Assembly: GCF_000164865.1 (NCBI RefSeq)
Contig: NC_014618.1
Coordinates: 1 to 64,000 of the forward strand
Direction of reading: 5' to 3'
DNA: 64,000 nucleotides
Origin: [Enterobacter] lignolyticus SCF1
Lineage (GTDB): Bacteria; Pseudomonadota; Gammaproteobacteria; Enterobacterales; Enterobacteriaceae
Part shown: piece after piece, positions 55,535-63,399 of the stretch
Layout: every line of letters begins with the position of its first letter
How positions within the stretch are numbered: position 1 is the stretch's first letter
Translations under genes and position numbers: made by a program
Notes under the pieces: generated by a model
Databases searched by the model: none
Told to the model about the DNA's origin: nothing
The model's input: the letters and a program-made list of their open reading frames with translations, nothing else

Positions 55535-57037
55535 ATGGAATCGCACACAATGACGCAGCCGCTGACGAGCGTTCGTTCGGTCCGTTTGCTGTTCAGCGCG
55601 CTGCTGCTGGTGATGCTGCTGTCGGCGCTCGATCAGACCATTGTCTCGACGGCGCTGCCGACGATTGTCGGCGAACTGGGCGGGCTGGACCAGCTCTCCT
55701 GGGTGGTGACGGCCTATATTCTGACCTCAACTATCGTGGTGCCGCTGTACGGTAAGTTTGGCGATCTGTTCGGCCGCAAGCGGGTGCTGCAGATTGCCAT
55801 CGTGCTGTTTCTTGTCGGCTCCGCCCTGTGCGGGATGGCGCAGAACATGACGCAGCTGGTGCTGATGCGCGCCCTGCAGGGGCTGGGCGGCGGCGGCCTG
55901 ATGGTGATCAGCATGGCGGCGGTGGCGGACGTCATTCCACCCGCCGATCGCGGTCGCTATCAGGGGCTGTTTGGCGGCGTTTTTGGCCTTGCGACGGTGA
56001 TTGGCCCGCTGATTGGCGGCTTTATCGTGCAGCATGCCTCCTGGCGCTGGATTTTTTATATCAACCTGCCGCTTGGCGTGTTTGCGCTGCTGGTGATCGG
56101 CGTGGTGTTTCACAACAGCAACGCCCGCCGCCAGCATGAGATTGACTGGCTGGGCGCGGTCTACCTGAGCATGGCGCTGCTGTGCATCATCCTCTTTACT
56201 ACCGAAGGCGGTACGCTGCGCCCGTGGAACGACCCTCAGCTGTGGTGCATCCTGGCGTTTGGCCTGGTGGGGATTGCCGGGTTTATCTATGAAGAGCGGC
56301 TGGCGTGGGAGCCTATTATTCCGCTGTCGCTGTTTCGCAACCGCAGCTTTCTGCTGTGCAGCCTGATTGGGCTGATTATCGGCATGTCGCTGTTTGGCTC
56401 GGTCACCTTCCTGCCGCTGTATCTGCAGGTGGTGAAAGGGGCGACGCCGACCGAGGCGGGGCTGCAGCTGATCCCGCTGATGGGCGGTCTGCTGCTGACC
56501 TCGATTATCAGCGGACGCATTATCAGCCATACCGGGAAGTATCGCCTGTTTCCCATCGCCGGGACGCTGCTGGGCGTGGTCGGGATGGTGCTGCTGACGC
56601 GGATTACGATTAGCTCGCCGACCTGGCAGCTGTACCTGTTCACCGGCGTGCTGGGGATGGGGCTCGGCCTGGTGATGCAGGTGCTGGTGCTGGCGGTACA
56701 GAACTCGGTGGCAGCGAACATGTACGGGGTGGCGACCTCCGGGGTTACGCTGTTCCGCTCGATTGGCGGCTCGATCGGCGTGGCGCTGTTTGGCGCGGTG
56801 TTCACCCATGTGCTGCAGTCAAACCTGACGCGCCTGCTGCCGGAAGGCGCCGAGATCCCGCACGGGATGAACCCGGTGGCGATTCACCACCTGCCGGACG
56901 CCCTGCGCGGTGACTATCTGGATGCTTTCGGCGCGGCTATCCACGCCGCATTCCTGATGGCCGCCTGCATTATGGTGCTGGCCTTCGCGCTGTCGTGGTT
57001 CCTGCGCGAAGCGCCGCTGAAGAAGGCGCATCATTGA
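55535..57037 (+). CDS. DHA2-family MFS multidrug transporter
   Basis: A 500-residue, 14-helix drug:H+ antiporter. Motif D1 LDQTIVSTALPTIVGELGG in TM1, motif A GKFGDLFGRKRVLQIA, and motif C-like GLATVIGPLIGGFIVQHASWRWIFYINLPLGVFAL. An ATG at 55550 is an alternative start. Under likely control of the divergent TetR. Substrates cannot be told from sequence; related pumps export dyes, disinfectants or antibiotics. Confidence 0.87.
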   Translation: MESHTMTQPLTSVRSVRLLFSALLLVMLLSALDQTIVSTALPTIVGELGGLDQLSWVVTAYILTSTIVVPLYGKFGDLFGRKRVLQIAIVLFLVGSALCGMAQNMTQLVLMRALQGLGGGGLMVISMAAVADVIPPADRGRYQGLFGGVFGLATVIGPLIGGFIVQHASWRWIFYINLPLGVFALLVIGVVFHNSNARRQHEIDWLGAVYLSMALLCIILFTTEGGTLRPWNDPQLWCILAFGLVGIAGFIYEERLAWEPIIPLSLFRNRSFLLCSLIGLIIGMSLFGSVTFLPLYLQVVKGATPTEAGLQLIPLMGGLLLTSIISGRIISHTGKYRLFPIAGTLLGVVGMVLLTRITISSPTWQLYLFTGVLGMGLGLVMQVLVLAVQNSVAANMYGVATSGVTLFRSIGGSIGVALFGAVFTHVLQSNLTRLLPEGAEIPHGMNPVAIHHLPDALRGDYLDAFGAAIHAAFLMAACIMVLAFALSWFLREAPLKKAHH

Positions 57038-57053
57038 ATACGGCGCGGGCGGG

Positions 57054-57590
57054 TTACTCTGCTTTCGGGAAATCAATGACCGGGTCAATGACGCGATTTA
57101 CCATATTGGTAAACAGAATAGCGCTGACCGCGCTCAGGGTCTCAATTACCTGCTGGTCGTTAAACCCGGCGTTGCGAAACGCGCTGACGTCGGCTTCCGG
57201 CAGGGTATTGCGCGTGCTCACCACCTTCTGCACGAATTTCACCAGCGCGTCCAGGTGCGCATCTTCCGGGTAGTCGCCGCGGCGCAGGGCTTTCACCTGC
57301 TCCGGCGTGTAGCCGGCCATTTTCGCCATCATGGTGTGCGCGGCCAGGCAGTAGTCGCAGCCGGTCGCTTCGCTGACCGCCAGGTTAATTGCTTCCTGCT
57401 CACGTTTACTCAGGCTGCTTTTATGCAGCATGGCGTTGTGCTGTAACGCCTGGGCCATGACTTCCGGCGCATGACCGCCGATGGCGAGATAGGTATTCGG
57501 CACTTTACCCATCATTTTCCTCATGGCGGCAAACAGGTCGGCGGTTTTTCCCGTAGCGTCTTGTTCACGAATATCAGCTAAGCGGCTCAT
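57054..57590 (-). CDS. AhpD-like carboxymuconolactone decarboxylase family protein
   Basis: A 178-residue all-helical protein with the AhpD redox motif in EATGCDYCLAAHTMMAKMAGY: CxxC followed by a conserved His. This indicates a peroxidase or disulfide-reductase activity rather than true lactone decarboxylation. The start follows AAGGAG. It is divergent from the AraC gene at 57707 with 116 bp between them, and convergent with the MFS pump. Confidence 0.86.
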   Translation of the reverse strand: MSRLADIREQDATGKTADLFAAMRKMMGKVPNTYLAIGGHAPEVMAQALQHNAMLHKSSLSKREQEAINLAVSEATGCDYCLAAHTMMAKMAGYTPEQVKALRRGDYPEDAHLDALVKFVQKVVSTRNTLPEADVSAFRNAGFNDQQVIETLSAVSAILFTNMVNRVIDPVIDFPKAE

Positions 57591-57706
57591 GGTTTTCTCC
57601 TTAGGTAGCGGGCGCCTTGCGGCGATGAGCAGAGAATACGGGCTTTTGCTGTGCTAGACTGACCCTTGTCGTCTCATTTTTTTGTCTTATCGTCTCAACT
57701 GGATCT

Positions 57707-58609
57707 ATGGATACGCTCAGTCATCTGTTGGCGCTGCTGTCGCCGCGCTGCGAGGTTAACCTGCACTGCCGGTTTGGCGGCCGCTGGCAGGCGGGGCACG
57801 ATCAGCTCACCGCCGGGGTGGTGCCGTGGCACGTCATTTTGCAGGGCGAAGGGCGGCTGGTGATGGGGGGACAGACCTTCCGGGTGCAGCAGGGGGACGT
57901 CGTACTGCTACCGTACGGTTCGCCGCATATGATTGAGAGCCTGGTGGACTGGGGGCAGGTGCTGCCGGTCGCCCAGCGTTTCAACGGCACCGTGACCGAA
58001 CTGCGTACCGACGGCGGCGAGCCGGTAGAGATGCTGTGCGGCGAGTTCTATTTCGGCCCGCACATCGGCTGGCTGTTCGCCGACTCCCAACCGCTGATTC
58101 ACCTGCATACCCACGATCGCCACGATTGCCCGGAGCTGGAAACGCTGCTGAATATGCTGGTGCGCGAGAGCCTGGCCGGACATAACGGAAGTGCCGCCAT
58201 TGTGCAAAGCCTGGCCACCACGTTCCTGGCGCTGCTGATGCGTATTCTGATGAGCAGCCGGACGCCGCCTGCCGGGCTGTTGCGCCTGATGACCGATAGC
58301 CGTCTGACCGCCGCCGTGATGGCGGTGCTGGAAAATCCTCAGCAGTCATGGACGCTGGAAAGTATGGCGGCCCGCAGCTTTCTTTCCCGCGCCACCTTTG
58401 CCCGTCATTTCGCCAGCAGTTACCACCTGACGCCGCAGACCTGGCTTACCCGGCTGCGGATGGCGATGGCGGCTCGTCTGCTGGTGGCGCACCGGCAGCG
58501 CAACATCGAAGAGGTGGCTGCGGAATGCGGCTTTCGGTCGCTGGCCTCATTTTCGCGGGCGTTTAAGAAAGCGTATGGCGTGACGCCGGGGGAGTGGCGA
58601 CTGCGGTAG
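57707..58609 (+). CDS. AraC-family regulator (cupin_6 type)
   Basis: A 300-residue regulator. An N-terminal cupin_6 domain (about 5-185, with VVPWHVILQGEGRLVMGGQTFRVQQGDVVLLPYGSPHMI) is followed by an AraC double HTH (about 205-298, SWTLESMAARSFLSRATFARHFASSYHLTPQTWLTRLRM...EEVAAECGFRSLASFSRAFKKAYGVTPGEWR). This type typically controls an adjacent oxidoreductase gene, here the divergent AhpD-like gene. The ribosome site is weak. Confidence 0.86.
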   Translation: MDTLSHLLALLSPRCEVNLHCRFGGRWQAGHDQLTAGVVPWHVILQGEGRLVMGGQTFRVQQGDVVLLPYGSPHMIESLVDWGQVLPVAQRFNGTVTELRTDGGEPVEMLCGEFYFGPHIGWLFADSQPLIHLHTHDRHDCPELETLLNMLVRESLAGHNGSAAIVQSLATTFLALLMRILMSSRTPPAGLLRLMTDSRLTAAVMAVLENPQQSWTLESMAARSFLSRATFARHFASSYHLTPQTWLTRLRMAMAARLLVAHRQRNIEEVAAECGFRSLASFSRAFKKAYGVTPGEWRLR

Positions 58610-58726
58610 GCATTGCTAAATAGCGTTTACGTCTTATCTATTCCTTTTCATTTTTTAACCTGCCTCGCCCGAGCCGCTATAGTCTTTCCTGTACCGAATC
58701 AAACACATCGACACAGGGAAAGCACA

Positions 58727-59545
58727 ATGAACAAGATGATAGCGCGTTTTCGTCCCGCGGCGGCGCTGCTGCTGGCAGGCCTGCTTCTGGCGGGGTGCGA
58801 CCCGCAGAGCAGCGACAGTAAACACATCAAGGTGGGCGTGATTAACGGCGCCGAGCAGGATGTGGCCGAGGTGGCGAAGAAGGTGGCGAAAGAGAAGTAC
58901 GGTCTCGACGTCGAACTGGTGGGTTTTAGCGGCTCCCTGCTGCCGAACGACGCGACCAACGCCGGCGAGCTGGACGCCAACGTATTCCAGCATCGCCCGT
59001 TTCTGGAGCAGGATAACAAAGCGCACAACTATCAGCTGGTCGCGGTCGGCAACACCTTTGTCTTCCCGATGGCCGGCTACTCCCGCAAGATTAAAGCGGT
59101 GTCGGAGCTGAAAGACGGCGCGACCATCGCCATTCCCAACGACCCGACCAACCTCGGACGCGCGCTGCTGCTGCTGCAAAAAGAGAAGCTGATTACCCTT
59201 AAGCCGGGGAAAGGGCTGCTGCCGACGTCGCTGGATATCAGCGACAACCCGCACAAGCTGAACATCATGGAGATGGAGGGCGCGCAGCTGCCCCGCGTGC
59301 TGGACGACCCGAAGGTCGATGTGGCGATCATCAGCACCACCTATATCCAGCAGATTGGCCTGTCGCCGGTGCATGACAGCGTGTTTATTGAAGACAAAAA
59401 CTCGCCGTACGTGAACATCATCGTGACCCGCGAAAACAACAAAGACGCGGAAAACGTGAAGGCGTTTATCCAGTCGTATCAGTCGCCTGAAGTCGCAAAA
59501 GCGGCGGAAACGCTGTTTAACGGCGGAGCGGTGCCGGGATGGTGA
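58727..59545 (+). CDS. nlpA: Inner-membrane lipoprotein NlpA (MetQ paralogue)
   Basis: A 272-residue lipoprotein of the MetQ/NlpA substrate-binding family, same length as E. coli NlpA. The lipobox LLAGC places the lipid on Cys24, and Asp at +2 is the inner-membrane retention signal. The binding domain starts KHIKVGVINGAEQDVAEVAKKVAKEKYGLDVELVGFSG. No metN or metI lies beside it, so it probably supplements the MetNI methionine importer. The start at 58727 places the signal peptide correctly; 58613 is rejected. Confidence 0.95.
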   Translation: MNKMIARFRPAAALLLAGLLLAGCDPQSSDSKHIKVGVINGAEQDVAEVAKKVAKEKYGLDVELVGFSGSLLPNDATNAGELDANVFQHRPFLEQDNKAHNYQLVAVGNTFVFPMAGYSRKIKAVSELKDGATIAIPNDPTNLGRALLLLQKEKLITLKPGKGLLPTSLDISDNPHKLNIMEMEGAQLPRVLDDPKVDVAIISTTYIQQIGLSPVHDSVFIEDKNSPYVNIIVTRENNKDAENVKAFIQSYQSPEVAKAAETLFNGGAVPGW

Positions 59546-59553
59546 TGTCCGGC

Positions 59554-60924
59554 TTATGTTAACCGTTCCCCGGGCGCCACAGGCAGGGTAATCCTTGCCT
59601 GTAGCCCGGTAGCGAAATGCGCCGCCTGATGCAGGGTGATGGTGCCGCCGAGGCGGTGCACGCAGGTCTTCACGATGGATAACCCGAGCCCTGAGCCGGG
59701 CTGGGTGGCGCCTTCCAGCCGGTAAAACGCGTCAAACACCCGCTCGCGCTTGTTTTCGTCGATTCCCGGACCATTATCTTCAACCTCAATGACCGCACAG
59801 CGCCCGCTCAACGTCAGCCGCAGGTCGACCTGGCCATTTTCCGGTACGTAGCGGATGGCGTTTTCCACCAGGTTTTTCAGCGCCGTATAGAGGGTGTTTT
59901 TGTCGGTCACGATCTGCGCGTTGGCCGGTAGCGGCTCAGCGACGCCGATATCAATGTTTTTATCCATCGCCAGCGGCAGCAGGGTTTCAATCACCTGCCT
60001 GAATACCGCATCGACCGCCACCGTTTCTCTGACCTGTCCGGACGGCGTCTGCTGCTCCCGGGCGAGCGCCAGCAACTGCTCCAGCAGGTGGTGCGCGCGT
60101 TTTAGGCCCTGACGCAGCGCGTCCAGCCGCGACTGCGCTTCAGGGGACATCTCCGACCCGGCCAGCCGCTCTGCCTGCAGCGACAGCGCGGTAAGCGGCG
60201 TGCGCAGCTCGTGGGCCGCATCGGCGATAAAGCGCTGCTGGGTCTGCATCGCGCCGTCCACTTTGCTAAGCAGCTTATTGATGCCGTTCACGAACGGGCG
60301 AATCTCATCCGGCACGGTGTGCTCCGCCAGCGGCGTTAAATCCTGCTCGTCGCGGCGATGCACGTCGTCGGCGAGGCGAATCACCGGGCGAAAGGCTTTT
60401 TTAATCAGGTCGGTGGTGACCAGCAGCAGGATGGGCAGCAGCAGGGCGAACGGGATCAGCGTGCGGATGGCGCTGTCAAAGGCGATTTCATTGCGCACGT
60501 CCGTCGGCTGACCGATAGCCACCCACATCTGCGGCGTCAGCGGATGAACAAGCACGCGGTACGCGCCCCCGGGGGTGACGATATCCTGAAAACCTTCCCG
60601 CAGCGGCGGACGCAGATGAAAGGCAATGTTGGAATCACCGGTATGTTTGCCGTCAGCGGTGATGTACTCGACGAAGATTTGGGCGTCGTTATCGCCTTCC
60701 AGACGCTGGCCCATTTTGTTGCGTTCGGCGTCGGTGCCGGGGGTGTATTTGATTACCCAGGCCACCTGATCGAGGGTGTTGTCCTGTAGCTCGTGGGCTT
60801 CATCAAGGGCAAAATAGAAGGCGAACCCGCCGCTGGCCAGCGCGGTGGCGAAAATGGCGATACACAGCACCGCCGATAAGCGCAGCTGTACCGAGTTGGT
60901 TATCCGCTTTTTGAGACCTGCCAT
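59554..60924 (-). CDS. Two-component sensor kinase (QseC/PmrB-like)
   Basis: A 456-residue kinase with TM1 (about 12-40), a periplasmic sensor of about 120 residues, TM2 (about 153-170), HAMP-like linker, HisKA with the phospho-His in FIADAAHELRTPLTALSLQAERL, and HATPase_c boxes NLVENAIRYVP, VEDNGPGI and GSGLGLSIVK. It overlaps the response-regulator gene by 25 bp. The architecture is that of the QseC/PmrB/TctE group, but I cannot give it a specific name. Confidence 0.88.
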   Translation of the reverse strand: MAGLKKRITNSVQLRLSAVLCIAIFATALASGGFAFYFALDEAHELQDNTLDQVAWVIKYTPGTDAERNKMGQRLEGDNDAQIFVEYITADGKHTGDSNIAFHLRPPLREGFQDIVTPGGAYRVLVHPLTPQMWVAIGQPTDVRNEIAFDSAIRTLIPFALLLPILLLVTTDLIKKAFRPVIRLADDVHRRDEQDLTPLAEHTVPDEIRPFVNGINKLLSKVDGAMQTQQRFIADAAHELRTPLTALSLQAERLAGSEMSPEAQSRLDALRQGLKRAHHLLEQLLALAREQQTPSGQVRETVAVDAVFRQVIETLLPLAMDKNIDIGVAEPLPANAQIVTDKNTLYTALKNLVENAIRYVPENGQVDLRLTLSGRCAVIEVEDNGPGIDENKRERVFDAFYRLEGATQPGSGLGLSIVKTCVHRLGGTITLHQAAHFATGLQARITLPVAPGERLT

Positions 60925-61568
60925 CCGACTCCCCTGATGTTTTTAATCGCCTCGCGGCCAAGTTTTTTACGCAGGGCATGGATCAGAAACTCGATGGCGT
61001 TGCTCTCCACCTCTTCGCCCCAGCCGTAGATGCTGTCTTCCAGATCGCGGCGGGAGAGGATCCCGCCCGGGCGCAGCATCAGCGCGGCGAGCAGGGCGTA
61101 TTCCCGGTTGGAGAGTAAAAACCGCTCTCCGCTGGCAAGCAGGCAAACTTCATGCGTCGCCGGATCCAGGGTCATGATGCCGTTGTTCATCACCGGCGTC
61201 CTGCTGCCGCTGCTGCGGCGGGTTACCGCCCGGATACGGGCCAGCAGCTCGCTCATTTCAAAGGGTTTGAGGATGTAATCATCCGCCCCGCCGTCGAGCC
61301 CTTTAAGACGGTCGGCGAGGGCGTCGCGGGCGGTCAGAATCAGTACCGGTACTGCGGCGTCTTTTCGCCGCAGCCCGTCGAGCACCGTAAACCCGTCCTT
61401 GCCCGGTAAACCGAGGTCGAGCAGCACCACGTCGTAAGGCTGCGCGGCGAACCCGGCAAGGGCGTCGTCGCCGTTTTTCACCCAGTCTACGGCATAGGAG
61501 GCATCTTTCAGCGAGCTTTCCAGCACCTCGCCGACCATCGGATCGTCTTCAACCAGCAGTATTCTCAT
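60900..61568 (-). CDS. OmpR-family response regulator (QseB/PmrA-like)
   Basis: A 222-residue regulator. Receiver: acidic pocket Asp8/Asp9, phosphoacceptor Asp51 in LLDLGLPGKDGF, Lys101 region LKPFEMSELLAR. C-terminal winged helix (about 130-220, LSNREYALLAALMLRPGGILSRRDLEDSIYGWGEEVESNAIEFLIHALRKKLG...IRGVGW). It overlaps its kinase by 25 bp and lies 54 bp after the COG4705 gene, probably in one operon. Confidence 0.9.
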   Translation of the reverse strand: MRILLVEDDPMVGEVLESSLKDASYAVDWVKNGDDALAGFAAQPYDVVLLDLGLPGKDGFTVLDGLRRKDAAVPVLILTARDALADRLKGLDGGADDYILKPFEMSELLARIRAVTRRSSGSRTPVMNNGIMTLDPATHEVCLLASGERFLLSNREYALLAALMLRPGGILSRRDLEDSIYGWGEEVESNAIEFLIHALRKKLGREAIKNIRGVGWQVSKSG

Positions 61569-61622
61569 CGCCTGATAGTCCGTTATGTCACCCTGCGACG
61601 ATGCCTTTGTAAAGGCCCCGGG

Positions 61623-62408
61623 TCAACGGGATTCTGCTTCCAGCGCCTCGATTTTTACCCGATAGGTGAGGTAGCCAATCAGACTGACGATCGCCAGCAG
61701 GAACAGCACGCTGGTGCCGGTGGTGCCAAGCCCCATACCGCCGTTGGCCGAAGGTTGCGACAGCAGATCGCCGCAGGAGGCGCCAAACGGACGGGTCAGG
61801 ATATACACTATCCAGAAGCACAGCACGCCGTCGGCGCGCAGCGCATAGTAGCTGATCGTCGTCATCAGAATCATGGTACCGAACATCGTTGCGGCGTTGA
61901 GATAGCCGAGATCCAGCCCCTCTGCCGCCCAGTCGCCCGCCGCCGTACCCAGCGAGAAGGTGATAAGAATCGCGAGCCAGTAAAACCCCTCGCGTTTCGG
62001 AGTGATGATGCTATGGATAGATAGCGTTCCCTCTTTCGAATACCAGACGCCGAAAACAATCATCAGCAGCACCGCGAAGACGCTGGTGGAGAGCGCCAGC
62101 GGCACGCCGAAATGGTCCGTCAGGTTATCGGTGACCAGGGTGCCGAAAACGCTGATGAGCAGCACCGTTGACCAGTACAGCACCGGAATATAGCGGTCGG
62201 AGCGCATCTGGAAGAACAGCACCACCACGAACAGCAGCCCGGTAAACAGCGAGGTGTTGGTCAGCCCCCAACCCATATTCATGTTCAGGAAGTCGGCGGC
62301 GGTTTCGCCCACGGTGGTGGACATCATTTTAATCAACCAGAACAGGAGCGTGACTTCGGGCACCTTGTTCAGCGAAAAGGTCGAGGGGGTTTTTACTGTC
62401 GAAAGCAT
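61623..62408 (-). CDS. COG4705-type polytopic membrane protein
   Basis: A 261-residue protein with about eight helices, of a widely distributed uncharacterised family. The ATG at 62408 follows GAGGAAGG; 62426 adds 6 residues. It has a four-fold internal motif [FY]W-x9-G-x4-D: 23-39, 78-94, 143-159 and 198-214, spaced 55, 65 and 55 residues. Each falls in a membrane helix that ends in an Asp. This suggests four repeated helices around an ion or metal path (inference). It heads the operon with the two-component genes. Confidence 0.78.
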   Translation of the reverse strand: MLSTVKTPSTFSLNKVPEVTLLFWLIKMMSTTVGETAADFLNMNMGWGLTNTSLFTGLLFVVVLFFQMRSDRYIPVLYWSTVLLISVFGTLVTDNLTDHFGVPLALSTSVFAVLLMIVFGVWYSKEGTLSIHSIITPKREGFYWLAILITFSLGTAAGDWAAEGLDLGYLNAATMFGTMILMTTISYYALRADGVLCFWIVYILTRPFGASCGDLLSQPSANGGMGLGTTGTSVLFLLAIVSLIGYLTYRVKIEALEAESR

Positions 62409-62496
62409 GTTTCCTTCCTCTGGCATCGTCGTGCCGGTAAATGCTGCGTCGGTAACGCGGGATACGTTGTTGAGTACGCAAAATTTACCTGGAGAA

Positions 62497-62514
62497 ACTT
62501 AGGGGGGACTTAGG
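62497..62514. promoter_or_regulatory. Direct-repeat response-regulator site
   Basis: ACTTAGG occurs at 62497-62503 and again at 62508-62514, period 11 bp (one helical turn). It resembles the CTTAA-N5/6-CTTAA boxes of PmrA/QseB-type regulators. It lies about 90 bp upstream of the COG4705-regulator-kinase operon, so autoregulation is likely. Confidence 0.6.
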
Positions 62515-62520
62515 AGGGAT

Positions 62521-62607
62521 TTTATTTTTCCCGTAAGCGAGCGGCAGCGAGAGGGAAAATAAAAGAATGATAACGGGCCGGATGCGTAAAATACGCTCCG
62601 ACCCGTT
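62521..62607. terminator. Two stem-loops after cytochrome b561 gene
   Basis: TTTATTTTTCCC (62521-62532) pairs with GGGAAAATAAA (62553-62563), and AACGGGCCGGATGCGTA (62572-62588) pairs imperfectly with TACGCTCCGACCCGTT (62592-62607). Read on the minus strand these follow the cytochrome stop and end in an A/T-rich tract, so they should act as its terminator. The second stem also resembles a REP-type palindrome. Confidence 0.6.
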
Positions 62608-62613
62608 GCGGTA

Positions 62614-63156
62614 TTATTTCTGCAGTTTTTTCCACGGCAGCATACGGAATAGTGTGTTATCGCGCATCACGTAGTGGTGGAACAGCGCGGCGGCGGCATG
62701 TGCGCCGACAATAAAATAGCCCGCGTTAGCAATAAGCTCGTGGATATCCTTCATGTTTTGCTTCAGTTCAGGATGGCCTACCGGGTCGACGGGCATCGGC
62801 AGGGAAAAGAAGGACCACTGCACCTGACCGAAATAAAGCGTCAGCACGCCAAGCACCGGCAGCGCGAGGAACATCAGATACAGCACGCCGTGCAGCGCTT
62901 TCGACGCCACGATTTGCCAGCGCGGCGGCGTCGGGATGATATCCGGGTCGCGGTTAGCTATCTTAAGGCCGATGCGAATCACCATCAAAACCAGAACGCT
63001 CAGGCCTGCCGTATAGTGGATTAACGCCATGGTCTCCCGGGCTGGCGTACCTTTGGCGGCAAAACCTTTTAGCTCCATGGCGGCGTAGGTCACCACGACC
63101 AGCAGAAATACCAGCCAGTGAAAGCAGATTTGGCCACGCGTAAACGTGTTGTTCAT
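62614..63156 (-). CDS. Cytochrome b561 family protein
   Basis: A 180-residue, four-helix di-haem b protein (MNNTFTRGQICFHWLVFLLVVVTYAAMELKGF). Candidate haem ligands are His13 in CFHW, His47 in LIHYTAG, and histidines in HELIANAGYFIVGAHAAAALFHHYV. The family members CybB/CybC-like act as membrane superoxide or quinone oxidoreductases. It is monocistronic, divergent from the cation-efflux gene; I do not assign a specific gene name. Confidence 0.86.
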   Translation of the reverse strand: MNNTFTRGQICFHWLVFLLVVVTYAAMELKGFAAKGTPARETMALIHYTAGLSVLVLMVIRIGLKIANRDPDIIPTPPRWQIVASKALHGVLYLMFLALPVLGVLTLYFGQVQWSFFSLPMPVDPVGHPELKQNMKDIHELIANAGYFIVGAHAAAALFHHYVMRDNTLFRMLPWKKLQK

Positions 63157-63399
63157 CAGTCAATCCTCAAAAAACGCAGTATTTACGTTATATAAGCAAA
63201 AGCTTAAGCCGACATTAACATTTTGGGAAATAAAAGCTGATTTATTCCTGGTGGAGGTATGTCGGGTAACCTGTTCTTTTTGAAAGTGAGTCTTATTTAA
63301 ACCTGAGCTAAATATATTTAATAAAAACGAGCACATTTTCGCTATCTTGAATTATATTACGCGCATTGTCGTACGGCAGGGCATATTTCTGGGGTTAGT

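Noticed and set aside
55727..56809. 360-residue minus-strand frame opposite the DHA2 pump
   Set aside because: Antisense shadow; Gln/His/Arg-rich, no motifs.
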